Assembly: GCF_029784155.1 (NCBI RefSeq)
Contig: NC_073691.1
Coordinates: forward strand, 90,354,722-90,418,721
Length of the DNA stretch: 64,000 nt
Origin: Uranotaenia lowii
Lineage: Eukaryota > Arthropoda > Insecta > Diptera > Culicidae
Reading direction: 5' to 3'
The notes under the pieces were generated by a model that did no database searches, was not told where the DNA came from, and saw only the letters and a program-made list of their open reading frames with translations. Positions 1 through 10,995 of the stretch are shown here, piece by piece. Position 1 is the first letter of the stretch, and the number at the start of each line of letters is the position of its first letter. The position numbers were made by a program, and so were the translations under genes.

Positions 1-624
1 CGCACTTTGAAATGCGGAATATCTTTTTTTTTAAATGTCTCCGATGAAGATCTTCTTCGGTGCTGTGCCAAGGTGGAATCCGCAAAACCATTTTCAGAAC
101 CTTGTTCTGAATCCTCTGGATGGCTTTTCTCCTCGTCGCGTAGCAGCTAGGCCAAATCGGAACTGCATACATTATCGCTGGTCGGAACACCTGTTTGAAG
201 ATGAGCATCTTATTTCGCAGAAACAACTTGGATTTCCTGTTGATGAGAGAATAAATAGATTTAGTGTATTTATTACATTTAGATTGAATATCTTCAATGT
301 GATTTTTAAAAGTAAGATTCCGATCAAGTGTAAGTCCCAAGTACTTCACGTGATCAGACCATTCTAATGAATTTCCATTAATAATTATGGAATGATTTTC
401 ATGAGGTTTTAAAACTTGAGCTCTTGGCTTATGGGGAAATAAAATAAGTTGAGTTTTGGAAGCGTTAGGAGAAATTTTCCACATTTTCAAGTAATTCAAA
501 AAGGAATTTAAATTTTGTTGCAATCTACTGCGTAAATTTCGACCTTTGGCTGAAAGCAAAGTATCATCAGCAAATAATCTTCTACCTTTTCCTTCTGGTA
601 CATCAGGAAGATCAGAAGTAAAAA
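1..624 (-). pseudogene. Jockey ORF2 fragment, C-terminal half of reverse transcriptase
   Basis: Read on the minus strand from 624 down, the frame gives the catalytic box LFADDTLLS near 575-549. It is followed by a thumb-like region with KYLGLTLDRNLTFKNHI around 345-300 and PAIMYAVPIW around 190-165, all typical of Jockey-clade reverse transcriptases. The sequence runs off the left edge of the window. Its upstream neighbour in the protein is the segment at 8162-8442. The two meet exactly across the Helitron borders (A at 624, T at 8162) with the frame kept. Confidence 0.85.
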
Positions 625-630
625 TCTATA

Positions 631-3130
631 TGACCCATTCCAGCGTGACGTCACAACGTTTGCAAAACAATTTTTTGGTATATTGTATGTAAGTTTTACA
701 GGTCATATCGCACATTGTTAAAAATTGTACATCATAGGGTCAAAATTTAATTCTCTACAATTTAAAACCAAAAGTATTTGTATAGAGTAGATAGTTAACA
801 AAATATAACCAAAAGGAATCGTGACGTCACAACGCGCCTCTTTTCCCACTTTTAAATTTTTTTTACAACGTCGCAATTTTCTGCTCTTCTATTTGATCAA
901 ATTTTATGAAAATTTCAGGAAAGTATCGGTTCATTACAACCAACAAATCACTGTTTTCGATTTTTTAAAATTTTGATGTCAATTTATTTTAGAGCGATTC
1001 AGTTTCGTGACGTCACAACGCACCATTTTTTTAAAGCAGGGTTTTGCAAAGCGTTGTGACGTCACGAAATTTGATGGTTAGCTACATGAAATAAATCAAA
1101 GTATAATCTTAAAATGAATACTTGATTTACTTAAAATGCTTAAAAACTTAATAAATAATGTGATTTGATGATGATATCGATCCATTTATTTCCAAAAATT
1201 AAATGGAATTTAATCTCAAAGGCTCATATAAGCAGATAAGGTTTGCAACACTGCTCACATCAATTTTATTCGAAGTTTTTTAATGCGATCATGTGAATAT
1301 TATTTAGGAAAAAACTAAAACTAGGAAATATTTATTCGTAAAAGCGTTGAAATGTGTTTCTGATTCTTTTTAATCTTTAATTGCAAAGGAAAGGAAAAAT
1401 AAATGATAATTTCAAAGCCTTCGATCTTGCCAAAGATAGTTAATCGACACTAGAGTGCCTAAATCAGCCATCTAATGAAAATCTTATAAGTTGCAAGCTT
1501 TCATTATGACAAATAGTTTATCTTAAGATCCCATTTCGACAATGGTTTAGTTAAAAAGGTTTTTGAGTTTCAAAAATTAGCTTCTGATGGGTCAAATACA
1601 AAAATACATGAATTTTCGTTAATCGTCGCTAATTTTGAACGTTCTAGCTGTTTTATGATAACTCTAATCGAAACTAATCGAAACTAATCGAAACGCGTTC
1701 CTCAGATAAAATATTGTCATAATCAAAGCTTTAAAATACTCAAATTAAAAGAAAAATTGGTTGATAAAGACCTAAATTATTGATGAAAAACGGTTTTTTT
1801 TTATCATGCCGAACCAAATCTACATAGTTCCATACAAACTTTAGGTGTGTTGCGCAACCTCTTTCCTTAGAATAATCTGACCCAAATTTTGCATGAGACC
1901 TTGTGGTAGTACATATTTGAATTTATTAAATTTTGTAATTCAGTTTAAAGTCTCTTTTGTGAGATTTATGTGAACACGGGGTTCGATTTGGATTTTCTAG
2001 TGACATTCTTTGAGGTGGAAATTTCAATAAAAGCAGTTTTCTATTAAAATAATTGAATTAATTTTAATAATTTATTTTCTATGAAAATCTTATGATTTTT
2101 TTTAATAAAAAAGTTAATCTATTAAGTTTACCAGTTTACCAGATTTTTTGAATCTCATTACATTTATTTCATGGAACTTATTTTGTTTGAACATAATGCC
2201 AGAAAGAAAAAGAAGCTTCTAGCAGTGTTTTTCATTCTAACATAGATATATGAAGTACTAGATCTTTAACAAGATTTTTATTCAAATCACAGATAACTAT
2301 CTGCTTTATGATTCACAAATATTCTTTTACAAAATCGATGAGGATTTCATTTGTTTGATAGTTTGTTTATTCTTGAATCACGCGTTTTTAAGTGCTGTTT
2401 TATATGTTTTATTAGAAATGTTTAAAAACAACTAAGTTAATGCAAAAAAAATAGATTCTTCGAAAACTTGATAATAGAATTCGTTTATTGAAGCACAATG
2501 TTGTGTTGAACTTGTATTGAAGAAATACTATCATAGTGTTAAGGTAAAAAGTCTTGAACGTTTTCGAAAAAAAGTAAATAAATTTTCGTGACGTCACAAC
2601 GCATTCTTTACCCGGGTGCAACTCACAACCTGCTAAACCGATTTTCAATCTAAAAATTGCATTAAATTCCACTCAAAAAATTTGAAGAGACCTCCAATTT
2701 TTGACAATATATGAAATTTCAGTAAATCATAAATTTAAAAACAGTAGAATTTTCGTGACGTCACAACGCTTAAAAATAGATACCTTTATCAACGACTCTA
2801 GAGCGTAAACTTGCAGTAACTGTTATTTATCTTATATCATGCTTAAAAGATGGCTTTTCTACCATCATTTTGCAGTAATTTGTTTTGACATAGCTAGATT
2901 TTTGATAAAGTTATATTATGAATGAAGAATATTTGCAAAAATCAATTTAATTTCATACTAAAATTTTTAAATTTCAACGTTAACATACTCAATTCCAAAA
3001 AAAGGTAGCTGAATATCTTTTTATGGAAAATGACACTCAAGAAATAACCTTTCTAACGCTATGTAATTTATATTTGGGTAATGAAAAATAAAAATCGGTT
3101 CTCCAGTTGAGGGGTGCTTGGAATGGGTCA
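631..3130. mobile_element. 2.5-kb TIR element with repeated TGACGTCA-core motifs
   Basis: The ends are inverted repeats, TGACCCATTCCA at 631 and its complement ending at 3130, flanked by TATA on both sides (627-630 and 3131-3134). It was inserted within the TATA-rich first bases of the Helitron. There is no long ORF; the longest minus-strand frame, at 2412-2672, is AT-rich and resembles nothing. Six perfect copies of a 15-mer lie near the two ends (see the repeat entry). TIRs with a TA-type target would fit several cut-and-paste superfamilies, and I cannot assign one. Confidence 0.78.
644..2768. repeat. six copies of CGTGACGTCACAACG
   Basis: Perfect copies lie at 644-658, 820-834, 1006-1020, 2587-2601 and 2754-2768 (direct) and at 1052-1066 (inverted). 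The core TGACGTCA is palindromic. Four copies are within 440 bp of the left end and two within 545 bp of the right end, which is a subterminal distribution. Such motifs are often transposase binding sites. The core also equals the CREB/ATF site, but no promoter role is shown here. Confidence 0.9.
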
Positions 3131-3480
3131 TATATATATAAGAAGCAATTTCTGTGGGTTTGTTTGTTTGTCCTCTATAGACTCAGCCATCTTTAGAGCT
3201 AGAGGGCTGAAATTTGGCATGGATGCTCATTAGGACCAGGAATGATGAAAAATGTTTTCATGATTTCGGTTGATCCCTTCTGAAGGGGGTCGTCTATACA
3301 AGACAAATATTGTTTTTGCGTTTTTCACGTTATTTTTCGTCGGATTGTGACCAAAATTTGCACATAGGGGTTTTATTTATTTATTTATTTTTTTATTTAT
3401 TTATTTCTGGAGTCTTTGACTATTGTCATACAGACTGATTGTTTAAGATTAGCTTATATTTAGATTACATTGCAATTAGG

Positions 3481-5307
3481 TTAGGTGACGTCACGGATTG
3501 CACATTTAAACTTAGATTTTGTAACATGATAGTCAAACAAGTGAGAAACAGCATTGAAAACTTCACAACATCGAAAGAGTGGGTGATTCTGTCCGAAGAC
3601 AGTCCTGCTTCTTGGCAGCCAAAACATGGTTTGATTACGCAGTCGGCGTGCTGGAACGTATATGTTCAATCTCTGAAGCAATTGCGGGCAGTCAACGGCA
3701 TTTGTCAAGATATCGTAAACGAAGGTGCGCTGTAGAAAGGTTCTTCTTTGGCTCAAAGACGTCATTGATAGCAAGGCACACCTCTCAGAATAGGGTGGTA
3801 ACCGTACGGGATCTTGCCATGGCAATCGTCGCAGGGCGTAGCGGAGGAATTTTTTCTGAATCCTTTCGAGTCTTTCGCTGTGGACAGAGTGGTAGGGTGC
3901 CCAGACCGGTACCGCATATTCCAGAACACTGCGTACCAATGAGCAGAAAACTGTTTTCAGAGCATACGGGTCCTCAAAGCTGAGTGTATTCCGACGCAGG
4001 AAGCCGAGCAAAGCGAAGGCTTTGGCTACAGTGGTCGCGGTGTGCTGAACAAATGAGAGCTTTTGGTCAAACGTTATTCCGAGGTCTTTAATAAAGCTTA
4101 CTCTTTCGAGAGAGGTGTCCCTTAGACCGTAGTCGTAGACAACAGAGGCTCTAGTTCTGAAAAAGCTTATACACTTGCATTTTTCGGCGTTAACCTCCAT
4201 ACCGTGTAATCCACACCATACTAATAATCGATCGACGTCCTCCTGAAGCGCAACACAATCCAATATCGAATCGATGGTCCGGTAGATTTTGAGATCATCT
4301 GCAAACAGCAGTTTCGGCGACTGAAGGAATGTTGCCAGGTCGTTAATAAAAATCACGAAGATGAGCGGTCCAAGATGACTACCCTGCGGAACACCAGACG
4401 GCATGTCGAATACGGAGGAGTGAGTCCCACGAATGTTTATAAAGCCTTTACGATTCAGCAGATACGAATACAGCCATTTAGTTGCCCACTCGGGAAATCC
4501 ATATCGATCAAGTTTTTCTCTTACGATTCTGTGAGGTACTTTGTCGAAAGCTTTAGCAAAATCTACGTATATCGAATCCACTTGCAGTTTTTTACCTGTT
4601 GCAGAATGCAAATCGCTGGCATAAATCATTAAGTTAGTCAAGGTTGATCTTTTTTTGATGAACCCGTGCTGGACATCGGTTAGAATTGGAGAGGCTGCTG
4701 AGTAGATTCTCTCGTATATCAGGACTTCTAGCACTTTGGAAAAGCAGCAAAGAATCGATATTGGCCTGTAATTCTCCACACGATGAGCATTTCCTGACTT
4801 ATGGATCGGTGAGATTGATGCGATTTTCCACAGAGTAGGAAAAGTACCTTCCGAGATCGATCGATTGAAAATCATGCACAGCGGTGTGACAAGCGAAGCA
4901 GCTATCTTTACAACAAGCGATGTTGGAATCCCATCAGGCCCAGATCCTTTCGAGGGATCAAGAGAATTTAGTACTTTAAGAACTTCTTGTTCACTGAAAA
5001 CGGGTTGCGGTAGAATGATGTCATAGCTAGGAAGTGTATCAAAGTACACATTATTACAATCAGGAGTGACTGGGCTATACACGCTGCTAAAAAAATCTGC
5101 AAACAAGTCAGCTGACTCTTTGATGTTTTCCGATGTGCGTCCTTGAAGCGTCATAGACGATGGGATACAATTAGTAAGGCGGCGGCTATTGATGTATTTC
5201 CAGAATGTCGAAGGATCTTGCTTCACGTTGCGTTCGATGTTAGAAATATATTGGTTGAAAACAGCGTTGCGAAGAGTCGAATATGCAATCTCTAGCCTTG
5301 AGAGCAT
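3481..5307 (-). pseudogene. CR1-like LINE ORF2, reverse transcriptase and C-terminal domain
   Basis: This is an open frame of 608 codons. It contains the reverse-transcriptase blocks in order: NYRPISILCCFSKVLEVL, QHGFIKKRST, YVDFAKAFDKVPH, SGVPQGSHLGPLIFVIF and LFADDLKIYR. After these come the LEYAVPVWAPYH and ALRRLPW region usual in CR1/Jockey-superfamily elements and a C-terminal domain without RNase H. The ATG at 5307 is internal. The true frame continues upstream to 5338 and, across the MITE, to the endonuclease at 6004. The RT part alone has no stop or frameshift, so the copy is fairly young. It is inactive because of 5' truncation and the MITE. Confidence 0.88.
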
Positions 5308-5340
5308 TGACTTGTTTTGGTCCGTTCGGTCTCGAAGGTA

Positions 5341-6001
5341 CCCGATCAGAAGAGAAAAACAAAATTATATCAAGATGAGATATTTTGATATTCAATTTTT
5401 TCCTATCAAAATGAGATATAATTTAGTACTCGTAGGATGTTAAAATATCTCAAATTATATCAAAAAATCTATGCGATCATAGCTAAATTATATCAATTTT
5501 AGATATGTTCCTATCAAGATTATATCTCATTCAGATAGCATAGTTTGATATTGGACAGAACAAATTATATCAAAATTATAACTTATCAAGTGTTAAGAGT
5601 TTCGAGAAAAATTTCTAGTAGATTGTCAATAAACAACATTATAAGCTCAAACCCTGCTCCATTTATGGTTTACCAATATTTGGATTCAGTTTTATGAATC
5701 TGTTGAGCGAAACTCATTAATGCACGGTTTGGGCCGTTGGCTTCGATGTCCGTGTTTCAGAAAAAGTTGCACGTATATCAAAATATGATATAATCATTTT
5801 ATTTTAGGACAATTCAAAAACAATCTTTATCATTGAAAATGAGCTCAATCCCATTCAAGTCTGTCAATCAGAATAAGATATAATGCAGATTAGAGAAACT
5901 TAAAATCGAAAATTTGGAGTACTTAATTATAACTGAATCATATGTAAATATCTTGGTGAGATACGTTTGAGTTATTATTTTGATATGCTCTCCTGATCGG
6001 G
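5341..6001. mobile_element. 661-bp MITE with TA target duplication
   Basis: The inverted ends are CCCGATCAGAAGAG at 5341 and the complement of CCCGATCAGGAGAG ending at 6001, flanked by TA at 5339-5340 and 6002-6003. Removing it with one TA rejoins the CR1 LINE frame: R-K-A-R-K-R-Y continues as L-R-D-R-T-D-Q-N. The interior is rich in short motifs of the form TATATCAAA and GATATAAT in both orientations, with no ORF. A TA target and 14-bp TIRs suggest a Tc1/mariner-type non-autonomous element. Confidence 0.88.
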
Positions 6002-6003
6002 TA

Positions 6004-6643
6004 GCGTTTACGGGCTTTGCGAACTAAGTTGCGGCTCCTCCGTAACTCAGAATTCCACCAAGGGAGCTTGTAAGGCTGATGTCGGGGTAGTCGTTTAGGC
6101 GGCGTGTGAATGTGTAAGACGTCCCAGAGATGATCATAGAAGGTTGATACAGCAACATCGATGTTCAGACCTTCGAAAAGTATTTGCCAGTTTGTGTTCA
6201 GTAACAATTCCATAACACGGTCGGTATCACAGTGCATAAAATCTAGATTTAGTCTATGCGAGCTAACGGGATCCGTAAGCTCGTCAGAAAAATAGTCGAG
6301 CAGTAAAACAGTTGGATAATGATGTCGGTCGGTGTTTAAAATTGCGTTTGGAGGGTGTAAAATATCAGCTAAATCGGGTCTATTCACAAACAGAAGGTCT
6401 AGAATTCTACCATTGGCGTTCGCAAGCGAACACATCTGAGACAACCCGCAGGCTATCGTCGATTCGATGACAGCAAGCTCCTGCTCGGTGGAGGCGTTTA
6501 CTGGTAAAAATCCATCTGCATCCTCGTCGAAGGTCCAAAGCAAATTCGGTAGGTTGTAATCCCCAGCCAAGACGATTATATCATTACTACTAATCATATT
6601 CGTCAAGAATTCGAGAGCAGACATGTGAGATGCATACATGGCA
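6004..6643 (-). pseudogene. CR1-like LINE endonuclease fragment
   Basis: The minus-strand frame shows LAGDYNLPNLLW around 6578-6543, the GDxN motif of LINE endonucleases, then ILDLLFVNR and a DRHHYPT motif equivalent to the catalytic SDH block. A linker LPWWNSELRRSRNLVRKARKR leads to the MITE border. Upstream of about 6643 the same open frame runs into Helitron sequence, so the first 20 or so residues readable from 6714 do not belong to the LINE. The N-terminal half of the endonuclease is missing, the usual result of incomplete reverse transcription. Confidence 0.8.
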
Positions 6644-6648
6644 GTTTT

Positions 6649-7500
6649 GAGAGATGATGAATTTATTCCAGGTATTGAATTTTGTGTCAGGGGTCGGCAA
6701 AAAGGGTCGTCCATATGAACTGTTCAGTGTTTATACTATATTGACATTTTTATGCATTGGATTGATATGAAAATTTGCACATCAGTGTTTTGAAGGACGA
6801 GCAATCGATTCCAGGTATTAAATTCAGGGTCAGGGGTTGGCCAAAGGGGTCGGCCATATCAACTTATTAATGTTTTTACTACATTGGCGTTATCATGCAT
6901 TGGATTGAGATGAAAATTTGCAGACGGGAATTTTAAGGAACGGAAAATCGATTCCAGCTATCTAATTTTGCAGAAGGGATCGGCAAAGGGGGTCGTCCAA
7001 ATCAACTGTTCAATGTTTTTGCGATATTGGCGTTATTATAGATTTGTTTTCATAAAAATTGGCATAAGAGTATTTTGAGGAACGATCATTCGATTTCAGG
7101 TTTTAAATTCAGGGTCAAAGTTCGGTCAAATGGGTCGTCCATATTAACGTTGTTTTTGCGATATTTATGCTTAAATACATTGGATTAAGGTGGAAACTTG
7201 GTACGCGGGAGTTTCAAGGGACGAGTCCAATTTTAATTCAGAGGTCTGCGAAAGGGGTCATCCATAATAAAACGTTCAATGTTTTTGCGGTATTGGCGTT
7301 ATTATGCATTAGATAGAGATGAAAATTTCCACATAGAAGTTTTGAGGAACGCTCAATTGATTCAGATTTCAAATCTCGAGTCAGGGGTCGGCAAAAATGT
7401 TCGTCCATATTTCCTGTTCACTGTTTTTGCTATGCTGGAGGTTATTCTGCGAGTCGAAATTTCACTTCTTTATCCTGACTGCAGGAAATGTTTCAGAGAA
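6649..7500 (+). repeat. degenerate ~145-bp tandem repeats in the Helitron
   Basis: About five to six diverged units recur at roughly 140-155 bp. Each has a GGTCGGCAAAGGGGTCGTCC-like segment, then ATGTTTTTGCGATATTGGCG, a TTATGCATTGGAT segment, GATGAAAATTTGCAC and GATTCCAGGTATTAAAT. A further, weaker unit is visible to about 8000, and the left Helitron arm (3320-3370) carries the start of another. Internal minisatellites are common in non-autonomous Helitrons. Confidence 0.7.
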
Positions 7501-8161
7501 GAAACGTTAGTATGAATGAGCTTAAAAAATCGATCACTGGACATTTGAGCTGAAACTTCTAGCATAGAGTGGTTTCTGGAGTCTGCACAAAGATGTGAAA
7601 TTTTGCACATCACGTCACGTGACTCTCAGAATAAGTCCCATTGTCTTGATTATACATAGGATTATAATGAAAATTTACACATGGGAGTTTTACAGCACAT
7701 GTTATTGATTTCACGTATCAAATTTTGACAAGGAATCAGTAAAAGAGTTCGTTTTACTGTTTACTGTTTAATGTTTTTGCAATAATTGTTTTATTATGCA
7801 TGAGATCCAGACAAAAATTCATTCACGGGTGTTTTACAAAACGGACAATTGATTTTTGAATTAAAATTTTTATTCAAACGACAGAAAAGGGGTTGTTAAT
7901 ATTACTTTTTCAATATTTTAGACATAATTTCGTTGTTATGCATCCGAAAAAGACAAAAATTCGTACACGGGTGTTCTTTTCGACGGTCCATCAATTTCTG
8001 ATTTGAAATTTCTGTTTGGTAGACAAGCAAATAGGTAGCTTGCAATTCTCTTTAGTGTTTTAAGCAATTTTTTGGTGAAAATTCGTCCCAATTACCAACC
8101 AAATTCAAAATCATCAGCTTTAAAGTTAAATGCGAAACGAAGTTCGTGCGGGATTAGCTAG

Positions 8162-8442
8162 TATTGTATAAAATTGACCCAAGTATAATGCCCTGAGGAA
8201 CATCAGCACTAATGGGTGTCCTTTCAGAGCATGAATTTTGATAGCTTACTTGCAAAGTTCGGCTAGTCAAGTAAATTTGAATGATTTTATTGAGATATAC
8301 AGGAAAATCAAATCGAGCTAATTTAGCTACTAAACCTTTGTGCCAAACACTGTCAAAAGCTTTTTCAATATCTATGTGAGCAACACCAGTTGAATAACCT
8401 TCAGATTTGCTAGCGTTAATCATATTAGTTACACTCAAAAGT
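8162..8442 (-). pseudogene. Jockey ORF2 fragment, central reverse transcriptase
   Basis: The minus-strand frame gives SVTNMINASKSEGYSTG, then HIDIEKAFDSVWH (motif A) and DVPQGIILGSILYN (motif B). It is bounded on the left by the Helitron (T at 8162) and on the right by the CR1-like insertion whose simple tail begins at 8443. It continues into 9844 and beyond upstream and into 624 downstream. Confidence 0.85.
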
Positions 8443-9843
8443 TTATTATTATTATTATTATTTATTACAAATCAACGGAACACATATTGGTCCAAATGAT
8501 GACTGATATAAAAAGAGTACTAAGTCTAATTACAGGGTTCTCAATACACTTAAAACTTTAGTACGGAAAACATCTCTCGAAACGTCGAAATCGAAGTGCT
8601 CAGAAAAACGGTTGAATGTTTTCATTACACCGATGATAGCGCTATTAGCTCCATAATTGTTCGAACGAATGGGAACATACAATCGAAGATCTTGACGGGG
8701 TCGCACACTTAGAGGAATGGCTTCTAGGAGCGTGGGGCAGTCAATTCGCGATGTCAAGAGATCGGCGACGAAGGAAGCTCGTGTTGCGTTTCTGCGGGCT
8801 TGAAGAGTGTCAATGTCTATGAGACGGCATCGATGTTCATAGCTTGGCAAGTGAAACGGGTCTTGTCAAGGCAGGTGTCTAAGGGCGAATCGCAGGAAGC
8901 GCGTCTGTATAGCCTCGATCCGTTCGGCCCCATTCTGGTAGTAGGGACACCAAACAGCTGATGCATATTCAAGGATAGAGCGAACAATACTGCAATACAA
9001 ACTTTTCAGGCAATACACATCCTTGAAGTCCTTGGACACTCGAAATAAGAATCCAAGGCTTCTCGAGGCTTTGTCGACAACGTAGTTTGTGTGTGTCCTG
9101 AATTCCAGCTTCCGGTCTAGAATTACACCCAGATCATTGATGTGTTCTACGCGTGCGATTGGCTCATCTCCGAGGAAGTACTCAGCGGAAAAAGGCTGCC
9201 GCTTTCTTGAAAAGCTGATGACTGCACATTTACTGCGATTCAAAGGCAGGCAGTTCATATCACACCAGTGTGCGAAGAGGTTAAATTGATTTTGTAGGAA
9301 ATGAATATCGTTCTGGCCGTTGATGTTGTAAAATAGTTTTAGGTCATCAGCATAGCATAGCTTTGGGCCGTCGAGGAGTGATAGCGCATCGTTGAAGTAG
9401 ATTAAGAAGATAATCGGCCCTAAATGGCTTCCCTGAGGCACCAGAAGAAGCAGAGAATTGTCTAGAGAAAGAGTCCTCCGTGCGAACTGTTAATTTACGT
9501 CCTGATAGGTAGTCTGGAACCAGTCAAGAAGAGTTCCACAGTAACCCAGGCGTTCGAGCTTTCCAATGGCAATATCGTGGTTGACTTTGTCGAATGCCGC
9601 AGACAAATCGGTGTAAATAGCGTCGGTTTGAGACTTCGCAGCAAAACTTTCATGCACGTAAGAAGTAAACGTCAGAAAGTTTCAGCAAAAGGAGTCAGCA
9701 AAACAGGCATGAAACGTTTGATAAAAGTAGCAGGTATTCCGTCCGGACCCGTGGAGAAAGAATTTTTGAGCTTAGCTGCTGCTTTAGAGATGACTGCATC
9801 CTCAACCACAATGTTGTTTATAGAGAAGCCCAGTGGCGCAATA
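8443..9843 (-). mobile_element. second CR1-like LINE fragment inserted in Jockey
   Basis: The 3' tail is an AAT repeat (plus strand TTATTATTATT at 8442-8463). The minus-strand coding order is ISKAAAKLKNSFSTGPDGIP near 9790-9730, a gap near 9675, DLSAAFDKVNHD near 9600, VPQGSHLGPIIFLIYFND at 9440-9390, YADDLKLFYN, then LEYASAVWCPYY and ALRHLP to 8866. The C-terminal domain then runs from 8850 to 8530. It is related to the LINE at 3375-6643 but is a different subfamily. It is 5'-truncated within the reverse transcriptase. Confidence 0.78.
8530..9720 (-). pseudogene. broken CR1-like reverse transcriptase
   Basis: Three pieces of one frame are visible: upstream of 9441 (motif A, AAFDKVNHD), 9441-8866 (motif B, YADD box, thumb) and 8850-8530 (C-terminal domain ending SVLRTL). 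A stop and frameshift at about 8866-8850 separate the last two. A stop around 9490 and a deletion near 9675 damage the N-terminal part. No RNase H domain is present. The catalytic pair is intact in the YADD box but the copy cannot encode a whole protein. Confidence 0.78.
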
Positions 9844-10995
9844 TGTGTACATAGTAGAACGTCCATGACGAAAACCAAATTGTTCATCAGGGAAAATAGA
9901 ATTCTGATTAATGTGAATCATAATTCTATTTAAAATAACTCTCTTAAATAGCTTACTTAAAGAAGGAAGAAAACTAATTGGTCGATAACATGAAGACTCT
10001 GAAACACTTTTTTCAGGTTTCAAATTGGAGTTACTTTGGCATTTTTTTCGTTTATTGGGAAAATAAGCCAAGTGAAAACATTTATTGAAGATTTTTACAA
10101 AATAATTTAAAGTACTTTCAGGCAACTTTTTAGTAAGAATATAGAAAATCCCATCTTCCCCCGGAGCTTTCATATTTTTAAATTTTTGAAAATCAATTTA
10201 AGTTCATCAATAATTGTCTCACAAGAACATTCAAATACATTTTGCTTAGAAAGTATATCATCAAATTGTAGGGAAATTTGAGCAATTAGACTCATAACGT
10301 TTAAATTAAAGTCATGAGCAGACTCAAACTGTTGGACTAATTTTTGTGCTTTTTCTGCGTTAGTTAAAAGAAGTTTATCTCCATCTTTCAAAGTCGGAAT
10401 TGGCTTCTGGGGCTTTTTCAGAATATAAGTTAATTTCCAAAACGGCTTGGAGTAGGGTTTTATGTCCTCTACTGCTTTTGCAAAATTTTCATTACGAATA
10501 AAATTTAAACGACGTTTGATCTCTTTTTGAAGGTCGCAATTTCAAATAAGGATCCCTAGTACGTTGATATTGGCGTCGACGAATGTTTTTCAGTCGTATC
10601 AAAACTGAAGATCATCATCGATCAAAGGTTGATTAAATTTATGTTTAACTTTAGATATTGAAGCGGCTTTAGCATTGACTATCGAAGTTGTCAAATTTTC
10701 TACAGCCAAATAAATATCTTCTATTGAATTCAGTGGAACGTTTACATCTAAATTAAGTTCAATAAAATTCCTATAACGCTCCCGGTCAGCTTTTTGAAAG
10801 TTAAAAGTTCATTTAAAAGGGTTTTCAATGGGACTTTGGAATGAAGAAAAAGTTACTGGAAGGTGGTCTGAATCGAGGTTCGCATGATTAACTAATAGAC
10901 TGCAATGCTCGCCTAAATCCGTTAGAATCAAATCAATTTTGGAGGGATTTCTAATTGAAGAAAAGCAAGTATGTCCATTAGGATATTCAACAGTA
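9844..10995 (-). pseudogene. Jockey ORF2 fragment, end of endonuclease to fingers of reverse transcriptase
   Basis: From high to low coordinates the minus strand gives YPNGHTCFSSIRNPSKIDLI and SDHLPVTF (endonuclease end, about 10985-10840). Next come a linker with KPYSKPFWKLTYILKK near 10480-10430, NAEKAQKLVQQFESAH, MKAPGEDGIFY near 10170, YRPISFLPSLSKLFKRVIL near 10000 and QFGFRHGRST near 9870. Frameshifts near 10540 and 10170 break the frame. The next downstream residues are at 8442. Confidence 0.82.

Larger units (their letters stand above)
3375..6643 (-). mobile_element. CR1-like LINE, 5'-truncated, split by a MITE
   Basis: The 3' end is an AAATAAAT-type simple tail, read as TTTATTTATTT at 3371-3404 on the plus strand. 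GTTTT at 3370-3374 and again at 6644-6648 is a plausible 5-bp target duplication within the Helitron. Coding runs on the minus strand from a 5'-truncated endonuclease domain (6643-6004) into reverse transcriptase (5338-3481). The gap between them is exactly the TA-flanked MITE. CR1-type motifs and a microsatellite-like tail instead of a long poly(A) support a CR1 (T1/Q-like) assignment. Confidence 0.8.
625..8161. mobile_element. Helitron, non-autonomous, with nested insertions
   Basis: The element starts with TC (TCTATA at 625) and ends with CTAG at 8158-8161, preceded by a small hairpin (ACGAA, G, TTCGT) at about 8137-8147. It sits precisely between A at 624 and T at 8162, the canonical Helitron target. 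Deleting it restores the Jockey frame through Y-N-I-F-T-S-D. No Rep-helicase ORF is visible. Its own sequence is split into 625-630 (the extreme 5' tip), 3131-3374 and 6644-8161 by a 2.5-kb TIR element and a CR1-like LINE. The right part consists largely of degenerate tandem repeats. Confidence 0.87.

Noticed and set aside
35..367. Plus-strand 110-codon frame
   Set aside because: It is the antisense of the Jockey reverse transcriptase, whose motifs are clear on the minus strand.
644..2768. TGACGTCA copies as a promoter or CRE cluster of a gene
   Set aside because: No gene starts nearby, and the copies respect the ends of a transposon, so a transposition role is simpler.
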